From: Coemansia sp. RSA 922
Taxonomy: Eukaryota; Kickxellomycota; Kickxellomycetes; Kickxellales; Kickxellaceae
Reading direction: 5' to 3'
DNA: 15,767 bases
Assembly: GCA_027577415.1 (NCBI GenBank)
Contig: JANBQS010000535.1
Coordinates: 1-15,767 of the forward strand
This document shows, in pieces, positions 8,397 through 15,767 of the stretch. Each line of letters begins with the position of its first letter. Position 1 is the first letter of the stretch. The notes beneath the pieces were generated by a model that saw only the letters and a list, made by a program, of their open reading frames with translations, was not told the DNA's origin and made no database searches. The position numbers and the translations under genes are program-made.

Positions 8397-9458
8397 TTAT
8401 ACTTGGACAGTGGATTCCACAGCTCCCTCGTGCTTGAGCCCGCCAAGTTCCAATCCAAACTGCTGCTGCACATACGCGCGCCATCTTTCCTCCGCCGCCG
8501 CCGGCATAGCATAAGTATGCACGCCTTCCACAGGGAAAGCACCCTTCCTAACATCCTTCTTATACTCCTCAACAGCATCCACCATCCTAGGACCGAGATC
8601 GCCAAAGCTCTGGCAGAATTTAGGCGTAAACCTATCAAACAATCCGACCATGTCCGAGAGCACCAATACCTGTCCCGAGGTAGCCGAACCAGCGCCAATG
8701 CCAATAGTAGGAACCCGCAATAGACGAGTGATAGTTTCTGCGACGAGCGATGGCATGGCCTCTAGGACCATAGCAAAGCAGCCGGATTCCTGCAGGGCGA
8801 GGGCATCGTCCACGAGTGACTGTGCGCTGCCGAGAGATTTACCTTGAACGCGGAACCCGCCCAGCGCCACAGCTGTCTGCGGAGTCAATCCGATATGGCC
8901 AACAACGGGGATGCCAGCTCCACGTACAATGGCTTCGATCTTGGATGCGGCGCGGCGACCAGCCTCCAGCTTCACAGCCTCGGCCCTGCCCTCCTTGACC
9001 ATGCGGATGGCATTCTCGACGGCTGTGCGCTCGTCGGACTGGTATGAGCCAAAGGGCAGATCGGTGACAATAAACGGACTACGCGACCCCCGAGCCACAG
9101 CCTTGCTATGGTGGATCATCTCGTCCATGGTCACTTGCGACGTGTCGTCGTGTCCCAGAGCTACCATCGCCAGCGAGTCTCCGACCAGCACCATGTCGAT
9201 TCCCGCGCGGTCGCATGCCACCGAGGTCGGATAGTCGTATGCTGTCATCATGGCGATGGGCTTCTGCTCCGCATACAGCTTCTTGATCGTCTGTATGGTG
9301 ACCTTGGGATGACCTACAGATGATTGTCCTTATCAGCTACTGCTTTCATAATGTGCCCATGACATACATACCCTTATCGTACCTGTGGCGTCACGTGCAG
9401 CTGGCCGTGCGCTGTACATGCGCATTTGCTTGGCAGCGATAAGTGCTGAACGACTCAT
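8397..9458 (-). CDS. ECM31: 3-methyl-2-oxobutanoate hydroxymethyltransferase (ketopantoate synthase), two exons
   Basis: This enzyme makes ketopantoate from alpha-ketoisovalerate and methylene-tetrahydrofolate, the first committed step of pantothenate synthesis. It is PanB in bacteria and Ecm31 in yeast. Exon 1 (9458-9383) and exon 2 (9313-8397) give 330 aa and rebuild the family start, ATG|HPKVTIQTIKKLY...PIAMMTAYDY. Metal and substrate residues are visible: Asp71 in VGDSLAM, Asp110 in DLPFGSY, Lys140 and Glu142 in VKLEAG, and the probable base Glu210 in VLEAMP. GHIGLTPQ and TIGIGAG are also conserved. The first ~25 residues are Arg/Ala/Ser-rich with no acidic residue until Asp23, which fits a mitochondrial targeting peptide. 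It lies in tandem between xylulokinase and GDB1. Confidence 0.95.
9314..9382 (-). other. ECM31 intron (69 bp)
   Basis: The intron interrupts codon 26. The donor is the weak GTACGA at 9382, the branch-point match is CTGAT at 9332-9336 and the acceptor CTGTAG ends at 9314. A stronger GTATGT lies 11 nt downstream at 9371, but its use would shift the reading frame, so the weak site is the one that keeps the protein intact. Confidence 0.8.
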
Positions 9459-9757
9459 GACTATAATTAGATCAAGGGTGGCTGCGGGGGGGGATATTAT
9501 AAATCAGCGATATGGCGCCGTATCCGAGTTGATTGTTGATCGTGTGACAATCCGTGCGGACAGTATAGTGAAAGATAAGGTCGAAATGGATAAGAAGAAA
9601 AGTAACAGAAAAAAAATAATATGAAAATGGAAGAGGAAGGGGGAAGAGAAAAAAAAAAAAAACTAGGAAAACAAACCACTCCGTGAGCTTTATATCCCAT
9701 TCGCTTCTTTCACGGAGCAAACGGGCGGAGGCTCTACCCAGTATGTAAAAACACTGA
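9459..9757 (-). promoter_or_regulatory. Xylulokinase 3' region and ECM31 promoter
   Basis: A 299-bp gap without a gene. On the minus strand GGGATATAAAG (about 9687-9697) is a plausible TATA box ~230 bp before the ECM31 ATG. It is followed by a long T tract (the plus-strand A-run near 9648-9662) and a mainly pyrimidine leader. A run of Gs at 9486-9492 is present. The part next to 9757 must end the xylulokinase transcript. Confidence 0.4.
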
Positions 9758-11431
9758 TCAACACCCAACCACAACAAACTGGTGTGTAACTTGCTCGCGC
9801 AGGAACTCAAAGTCCGCCATTGCTTCCGAATACACCCCAAACACATCAAAATCAGGCCAGCCCACTTGCTCCAAAACAAAGTTTCCTTCTAAAACCCTGC
9901 TAGGCTCCAAGTATCTCAGTGCTCTTACGGCCGCTCCATATGCAGGCATAGCCAACGTCCCGTCATGTAACCCAACCGCAAAAACCGGCACACCAAGCAC
10001 ATCAGCCACCACTTGTCTCAGAGCCGGATTCACTGAAGCGCCACCAGTAACAATAGCTGCAGTTAGTGGCTTAGTGGACTTGCGCAAATAGTCCAGTCGC
10101 ATACTCATAACCTGGCTCTCTAAGATAGCTCGCGGGTCGCTGGTAGTTGAAAACGCTTGTACGCGTTTATACTGTGTTCCGCTGGGACAAACGATATCGC
10201 CAGTAGAGGCGGTTTGTTCGAACCGGTGGATTCCAATAGCGCCTTTGGGCAGAATTTCCCTGGAGAGATAGTAGAACCCGTATGCCGCCGGTACTAGTGG
10301 ACCAGTGGCTGCCGCCTGGTTGAATTCCGTCCATGAGCCATATGTGTTGGCGCCAAGGCAGTTGTCGCGCACCCATTCTCGCGCCAAAGACCCGTTCTTA
10401 TAGCACAACATTGCGATATACCGATTGGAAACCGTTGGATGCTGCAAGACATGGCCGTCTATATGCTCAGAATCCTTCGCCAAATCATCGGACGAATAAG
10501 GGTATATCGTGAGCGGGGACAACATCGTATCGCTAGTTCCAAGACTGACCACCGAGGCCAACTGATCCGCATCCGTGAGCATGCTCTCAAACCCAGCATA
10601 TGCCGACGGGTTATCGCCAGTAAACGATACCACTGGACACTGACTCATACCGTATTTAGCTGCAAAGTAGGGCGCCAACGTGCCAACTACCTGGTCGGCC
10701 ATAGTAACTTTTCCCAGCATCTCAAGCAAACCCAAATCGACTGCGTTGCAAAGTGTCTTTGACCACTGCCCGGCCTCAATGTCGTAGAGATTAGTGCCCG
10801 AAGCATCACTAGCGTCAATAGGCGCCAAGGTTCCGGACAAAATTGATGCCACAAAGGACGATACTAGGGAGATACGAGCAACATGGTTCCAAATATCCGA
10901 ACTCTGATCTTTGATTTTCATTATCTGTGCGGCAGTAAATCGCTCGAACGCCGCAGACCCCGAGATCCTTGCCAGCTCCGCACTACTGCCAGCCCACGTT
11001 TCCAGTTTCTGGCATTGCTCCGTAGTGCTCGAATCCTCCCAGACTGGTGAATCCAAGACCGCAAATGCGCCAGCCAGCTGCTCATGCAATGACCACTGTA
11101 TATCAAGTTTACCAATAGTCTCAATCCCTTGTTGGCTCCAGTACACGCTGCCATGCTGCTGTGCGGCGCCACTGATCGCCCGTATCCGACTGGCTAGACC
11201 CGCGTCATGTAGACGACTCATGACAAGATCGATGGCTTCCACCCACATCATGACAGGGGCGGTGACTGTGCTGCCATTTACGTGTCGGCCGTTGGTGGTC
11301 TGGTATTTGGGGAATTGTGAGTCAAATACTATGCTGGTCTCTAACAGTATATGGCCTAGAGAGTCGATTGCTATGCCCTTGAGCTGCTGTGTGCTGAGAT
11401 CTAGTCCAAGAAACAGGCCGTCGCTGTCCAT
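9758..11431 (-). CDS. XKS1: Xylulokinase (FGGY family)
   Basis: This 557-aa kinase phosphorylates D-xylulose with ATP to xylulose 5-phosphate, feeding the pentose phosphate pathway. ATG 11431 is chosen because MDSDGLFLGLDLSTQQLKG starts directly with the phosphate-binding strand of the FGGY N-domain, while upstream codons are T-rich leader. Diagnostic blocks are SGAAQQHGSVYW (87-98), WEDSSTTEQC (131-140), ERFTAAQI (163-170), RISLVSSF (186-193), and SFTGDNPSAYAG with probable base Asp273. SLGTSDT (296-302) and the C-terminal VTGGAS also fit. The GDNP block and overall pattern resemble eukaryotic XYLB/Xks1 more than bacterial XylB. Length lies between the human and yeast enzymes. No intron is needed. 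Transcription diverges from CCS1. Confidence 0.95.
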   Translation of the reverse strand: MDSDGLFLGLDLSTQQLKGIAIDSLGHILLETSIVFDSQFPKYQTTNGRHVNGSTVTAPVMMWVEAIDLVMSRLHDAGLASRIRAISGAAQQHGSVYWSQQGIETIGKLDIQWSLHEQLAGAFAVLDSPVWEDSSTTEQCQKLETWAGSSAELARISGSAAFERFTAAQIMKIKDQSSDIWNHVARISLVSSFVASILSGTLAPIDASDASGTNLYDIEAGQWSKTLCNAVDLGLLEMLGKVTMADQVVGTLAPYFAAKYGMSQCPVVSFTGDNPSAYAGFESMLTDADQLASVVSLGTSDTMLSPLTIYPYSSDDLAKDSEHIDGHVLQHPTVSNRYIAMLCYKNGSLAREWVRDNCLGANTYGSWTEFNQAAATGPLVPAAYGFYYLSREILPKGAIGIHRFEQTASTGDIVCPSGTQYKRVQAFSTTSDPRAILESQVMSMRLDYLRKSTKPLTAAIVTGGASVNPALRQVVADVLGVPVFAVGLHDGTLAMPAYGAAVRALRYLEPSRVLEGNFVLEQVGWPDFDVFGVYSEAMADFEFLREQVTHQFVVVGC

Positions 11432-11729
11432 GGTCAAAATACAATAATAGAAAAGAGTGAAAATATGCAAAAGATAATTGTAAACTAAACAAAAAATAAA
11501 AGAGAATAGTAGTGAATAGGCCCGAGTTTCTACGGCCAAATGCCTGCTTATGGCGAAAACAATATGCAAACGTCAACACAGACCTTGGCATATTAAAAGT
11601 GGTGATGATGACTAAGCCCTCCCTCCTCTCAAGGGTCTGGCGTGTTTCCGTTTCATGCCCCTCGCACTCAACTTTCTCCCTCTCTTTAGCTAATTTCAAC
11701 TTTTTTTAAATCACCTAGTCTTGTCAACA
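11432..11729. promoter_or_regulatory. Bidirectional promoter between XKS1 and CCS1
   Basis: The two start codons stand head to head across 298 bp. The XKS1 side (11432-11520) is a pyrimidine-rich leader on the minus strand. The CCS1 side has a TATA-like ATATTAAAAG at about 11589-11599, and TGACTAA at 11609-11615, which fits the Yap1/AP-1 type consensus TKACTMA. The latter would suit an oxidative-stress gene, but a single 7-bp match is weak evidence. Confidence 0.5.
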
Positions 11730-12419
11730 ATGCCTATCAAGATTCAGCTAGCAGTGGACATGACGTGTCAGAGCTGCGTCGACGACATAAACAGCGTCCT
11801 TGGAACAGTTCCCGGTATTGACAAGATCGACGTATCTCTCGACGACAAACAAGTAATGGTCGAAGGCACAGCCAGTCCATCGTCCATTCTAAAAGCTATC
11901 AAAGATACTGGGCGCTCAGCAGTAGTCCGCGGAACTGGATCCAGCAGTGGTGGCAACATTGGTGCCGCCGTATGCATATTTGAAGAAGGCAGCGCAATGG
12001 GAAGCAGTGCTACGCGCGGTCTAGCCCGGTTTGTGCAGATTGATGAGACGACGTGCTTCGTAGACATTAGCGTCAGCGGGATTTCCGATGGCGCTCATGG
12101 AGTCGCCATCCACGAGTGTGGAGACCTGAGTCAGGTTCCCGAGTCTTGCGGCGGGCGTTGGAACCCCGACGCCGTTGAGTTGGATCGCTTGGTTGTGAAA
12201 GATGGGTGGGGCGATTTGGCGTTCGAAACGGATAGATTCAAGGTCTGGGAGATCATTGGCAGGTCTGTGCTTATCGATGCTGGAGACGAGGGCGGCGTGT
12301 TGGCGGGTGTTGTGGCGCGTAGTGCTGGCTTGTTTGAGAACGACAAGCAGATCTGTGCGTGCTCTGGCAAAACTCTGTGGACTGAACAGCGCTTGATCGA
12401 CCAGGGCCAACGCCTGTAG
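11730..12419 (+). CDS. CCS1: Copper chaperone for Cu,Zn superoxide dismutase
   Basis: This 229-aa chaperone loads copper into Sod1 and forms its disulfide, in the cytosol and mitochondrial intermembrane space. All three CCS domains are visible. Domain I (1-~68) is a heavy-metal-associated fold with MTCQSC (Cys13, Cys16). Domain II (~75-200) is SOD-like: GAHGVAIHECGDLS, ESCGG with Cys140, VWEIIGRSVLI and GVVARSAGLF. Domain III carries the copper-transfer Cys-Ala-Cys (209-211) in KQICACSGKTLW. The SOD HxH copper-ligand pair is AxH here (Ala126, His128) and the zinc loop is short, as expected for a chaperone rather than an enzyme. ATG 11730 is the first Met and begins the first beta strand directly. 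The gene is intronless and diverges from XKS1. Confidence 0.96.
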   Translation: MPIKIQLAVDMTCQSCVDDINSVLGTVPGIDKIDVSLDDKQVMVEGTASPSSILKAIKDTGRSAVVRGTGSSSGGNIGAAVCIFEEGSAMGSSATRGLARFVQIDETTCFVDISVSGISDGAHGVAIHECGDLSQVPESCGGRWNPDAVELDRLVVKDGWGDLAFETDRFKVWEIIGRSVLIDAGDEGGVLAGVVARSAGLFENDKQICACSGKTLWTEQRLIDQGQRL

Positions 12420-12638
12420 AACACGTGTTTTGCATTCAGCAAAGCTGGGATAAGGGGGAGGCGTCACGCGAATACTGAATGCCAAGACAGTGATCGCCCG
12501 CCAAAGTGTATACTTAAAAGGCACAGAGGTTTGCATAAGGGCATCGTCACCTTCCGTGTGTAGCAGCAACCTTTTTTTTTCTTTTCTGATTTTGTTTTTG
12601 TTTTTTTAAACTTTTTTTTTTTTCGTACATTGTTACTA
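12420..12638 (+). promoter_or_regulatory. Poly-T promoter/leader of the SH3 scaffold gene
   Basis: This 219-bp tandem spacer ends in very T-rich sequence (about 12570-12623, several T runs with few interruptions) just before the ATG at 12639. Poly(dT) tracts at this position are typical nucleosome-poor fungal promoters and leaders. No clear TATA box is seen. Confidence 0.4.
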
Positions 12639-15600
12639 ATGGCCGAAAAGTTTGTCGCAAAGGCACACCACGCCTATACCAAGGCCAAGCCGGACGAAAT
12701 TGACTTGTCGCCGGGAGACATAATTCGAGTAACCAACAATGAGCACGATGCGTGGTGGGTTGGCCACAACGAGAGCACCAAGGAGCGCGGCTGGTTTCCG
12801 TCCAACTTTGTGAAGATAGAAACAAAGTCCTCCAAGGCCAAGAATAAGCGCCATGTGCGTTGCATTAAGCAGTACATTGCCGACGACGATGACGACGACG
12901 CCCTGTCGCTAGAGGTGGGCGATGTGGTCGAAGTTGGGAGGGAGCTCGAGGGCTGGTACTTTGGTACTGTAGATGGCAGGAAGGGCCTATTCCCGGCCTC
13001 TCATGTTGAAGACATTGTCGGTCCCTCGTTGGCAAAGGATGCGGGTGATAGGGCTCCTCCGCCAGTACATCGGCCATTACCAGTGCCACCGGTGCCTAGC
13101 GGTGCGACATCTCCGCCGCCGCTCCCGCCCACTTTGCTGTCTAAACAAGGCGCTGTGGCTCCACAGCCACCTGCACTGCCCCAGCGTCAACCACCGCTGC
13201 CGCCACGTGCATCCACGGACATAACTCGCGGCTCGGACAAGCGCTATTCTATTCTTGGCGCCGATGACACTGCTGACGATGGCACCAAGAAAGATAAGCA
13301 AAAGTCTGGACACCGAATTAGCCGCTTGTTCGGAACCAAGAAGCACAAGCACAAGGACGCTGCCGAACTGTCTGACACTGTAATGAGCCCGCCGCCTGAA
13401 GAACCACAGATACTAGACGACGGTGACCATGATGAGGTAAGCCTTTCTTTTTGTATGCCCTTTCTGCGGTCCACGCAATGCCACATTCTTTATATCCACG
13501 TGCGCCTACTCCCTCTTTCTTTTACTCCACAACAACAAACACTTTTGTGGAGTTCTTTTCTGCTATCTATTACTGACAAACTATTTTATTTTCATTGCCC
13601 TACCATTTTTTTTATACCTCTAGGCACTTGAAGAAGAACCTGAAGAGGAAATCACCGTCTCACCTGCTCCGCCTAGTCGACCTTTGCCTCAACCAACTGC
13701 CGTCAGCCCTCCAGCATCCGCTAGACCAGCTTTGCCGCCCATTCCATCGATGAGTCTTGCCAAGCCTCCGCCAGTTCCAGCGGCCGCCATTCCGCCACCA
13801 CCTCCTCCTGCTGCTGTCCCCACACCTCAGCGACCCTCCTCGACACGTCGTCTATCTACATCGAGTGTAAAGTCCACCAGTACAGCTGCCATCGCCGACA
13901 TAGAAGCCAGCGCTGGCACGGAAGAAGGCCCGATAGACGAGGTAGTAGACGAGGAGGAGAGCGAGTCTGTAGTCGAGCCAGCAGACGATAGCGAGAGCAT
14001 CAAGCCTCGCGGCGGCGGGGCCAAATTGGCCAAGATTATTGAAGACTACGAGGCACAGCAGCAAGAGGAGCTCAACCTTATGTCAGGCGATGTCGTAACC
14101 ATTATTAGCCGCGGTACCGAGGACGACCCGCGCTGGAAGGGCGAGTACCACGGCAAGAAGGGGTATTTCCCGGCCCACGTAGTCGACGCCATCGAAGAGT
14201 CAGCCGATTTAGATGAAGAGGAGGGTGAATCTGGAGCCAAACCCAAGGGAGGTTTCAGGCTAGCTGCGTATGGCGTTCAGCAAGGAGGCATTGGCTCTAT
14301 CTTTGCTGGCGGTGGATTGCCATCGCTGCGTAAGGCTGCTCCGCCACGCAAGACCGACGAAGATGAGAGCCAGGCAGCTGTACCTACACCAGCTTTGGCA
14401 CTGGCACCGGTTATTCCAAAGCTCCGTAGCGTGCAGCGTCCTCCGGCAGCAGCGCCCAAGGATGAGCAAAAGGAGGAACCGGTTAACTTTTTGGCACAGC
14501 TTAACCGCGTACCGCGTAGGCAGACATCTTCAATTCCTAATGAGGACTCTGTTGGCTCGCCACTCTCGGCAGCCCCAGCTGCTGCTCTGCCGCTGCCCCT
14601 TTCTCGCAGGTCGACGGCGGCTAGTGCAGGAGACTCTGTGACTCGCTCGTCTATCCCCGATATTGTTTCTCCCGCCGCTGACAAAGAAGACGAAGAGGAA
14701 GAAGCAGAGGCGGAAAAGGCCGTTGATGATGAGGTGCCCTCGGCTAGGGTACCCGATGTGCCGGTCGAGGATGTCGCTGATGCTGAGGTTCCCGAGGATG
14801 AGGCACAAGAAGAAGTCGAGAGGGAGTTGCACACCGACGAAGTTGACGCTGAGGAGCTCGTCGGTGCCGACGATGATCTCGAGACCAGCAGCAGGACGTC
14901 GAGCCTCGACCCAGTCAAGTCGCCCGCACTGGCCGGTGTAAAGCGGCTCGTGCGCCGTGCGCCGCGCCAAAAGCCCACCGCCGAGGGACTGAAGAAACAG
15001 TCAGAGGAATCGCAGTCACAGTTGCTTCACACCGCGCTTAAAAGGGACAAGGACGCGGCACCCGAGCCCGAACCCGAAGTAGTGAAGGCAGCTCCTCCAG
15101 TATTGCCCGAGAAGCCAAAGGGACTTGCCCGGCACGGTCAGTTCAGCGGCCCGCAGCTGCCGACAGGCGGATTCAAGCCTAGCGGTCGGGTTGCTTCAGG
15201 CATGGCGTCGCGGCTAGCTGCGCTCCAGGCACGGGCCAGTGGCGGTGGAGTCGACGAAGATGCCACTGAAGATAACAACGCGTCTTCGTCCACCGGCCCC
15301 GCCCCTTATTCGCGTGCGCCCCCCACCATGCGCTCTCCTCCAGTAGAGACCGTGTCTTCTCCCCAAGCCAGCAAGAAACCCGCATCGTTCACTGCTCGCA
15401 CGGAACCCGCCATGGCCGCAGTATCGCCAGAGTGGCAGCGGCAGATAGAAGACGAGCAGACACGGCTGCGTGGCGACGTCGATACTGCCAAACGCGCCAA
15501 CGAACTCGTTGACCAACTGTCCTCGCGGTTGGCGGCCAGCGAGCGCGAAAACATGGCGCACAAACAGACTATCTCGGGTCTCGAGCGCCAGATCGAGACC

Positions 15601-15767
15601 CTGGTTGCTCAATTCTCGGCTTTGCAGTCCAGCATCTCGAATATCCAGCGCTCAGTGACCACTCTTGAATCAAACAAGAGCGTGACAGCAAATGAGGTCT
15701 CGAGTATTTTGCGCGATGAGCTCAAGTCTGCCACTCAGCCCTTGCAGGAGCAAGGCCAGGAGCTAAG
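12639..15767 (+). CDS. Three-SH3, proline-rich, coiled-coil scaffold (CIN85/CD2AP- or Sla1-like), 3' end missing
   Basis: Exons 12639-13436 and 13624 to the window edge give at least 980 aa, with no stop reached. Order: SH3-1 (about 5-62, AWWVG, GWFPSNFV), SH3-2 (72-127, GWYFG, GLFPASHV, with an Asp-rich RT loop), proline-rich linker (138-190), basic patch (about 227-240), a second proline-rich stretch (280-350), acidic stretch, SH3-3 (about 402-458, GYFPAHVV). A long acidic/low-complexity region follows, then a coiled coil from about residue 870. SH3 ligands occur within the protein: RPLPVPP (145-151) and RQPPLPPR (183-190). SH3-3 is closest to the CIN85 C-type pattern. N-terminal spacing also fits fungal Sla1, but I see no SHD1 homology domain. 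A role in actin patches or endocytosis is inference. Confidence 0.85.
13437..13623 (+). other. SH3-scaffold intron (187 bp, phase 0)
   Basis: Donor GTAAGC at 13437, branch-point match ACTGAC at 13572-13577 and acceptor CCTCTAG ending at 13623. Removing it keeps frame (DHDE|ALEEE) and joins the first two SH3 domains to the third. The intron is T-rich and has no stop in the exon 1 frame; retention would end translation at TGA 13629-13631. Confidence 0.88.

Noticed and set aside
9758..12419. Possible sugar/copper metabolic cluster
   Set aside because: Xylulokinase, ketopantoate synthase, debranching enzyme and Ccs1 share no pathway; adjacency fits ordinary compact gene order.
12021..12569. 182-codon minus-strand frame over CCS1 and its 3' spacer
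   Set aside because: It is antisense to the well-supported CCS1 coding sequence and shows no domain.
14277..14978. 233-codon Ser-rich minus-strand frame
   Set aside because: It is the reverse of the Ala/Glu/Pro-rich low-complexity part of the SH3 scaffold; the serine runs are a codon artefact.

Overview
This is nuclear DNA from a fungus with a compact genome. Genes lie 90-320 bp apart on both strands, introns are few and short (69, 90 and 187 bp; GT..AG with CTRAY-type branch points), and intergenic DNA is AT-rich with long poly-T/poly-A tracts. The gene set (yeast-type glycogen debranching enzyme, Bos1-type SNARE, fungal ketopantoate hydroxymethyltransferase, xylulokinase, Ccs1) is eukaryotic and fits fungi. 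The few introns and the mix of yeast-like and animal-like proteins suggest an early-diverging lineage, perhaps Kickxellomycotina (Coemansia-like). That placement is my inference, not something the sequence proves.

Layout. 1-1780: a gene-poor, AT-rich segment with one small unrecognised gene (729-1130, minus) and a well-formed promoter. It is bracketed by two diverged direct-repeat copies (2-276 and 1492-1768). 1780-9458: four tandem minus-strand genes, read from right to left: ketopantoate hydroxymethyltransferase (8397-9458), glycogen debranching enzyme (3299-8077), the ER-Golgi Qb-SNARE Bos1/membrin (2577-3206) and a DUF2470-like three-helix membrane protein (1780-2478). The last three are separated by only 92 and 98 bp. 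9758-11431: xylulokinase, also minus. It shares a ~300 bp divergent promoter with a plus-strand copper chaperone for superoxide dismutase (11730-12419). 12639 to the window end: a large plus-strand, multi-SH3 scaffold protein, cut off by the window edge.

The genes do not form one pathway. They are housekeeping functions: glycogen breakdown, vitamin B5 synthesis, pentose entry, copper delivery to SOD1, ER-Golgi fusion and probable actin/endocytic scaffolding. The most interesting items are: (i) the three-SH3 scaffold, whose architecture, a CPI-like motif and a Phe-type SH3 resemble animal CIN85/CD2AP; (ii) the orphan gene between direct repeats; and (iii) splice-like signals that exactly span the gap between the debranching-enzyme stop and the BOS1 start.
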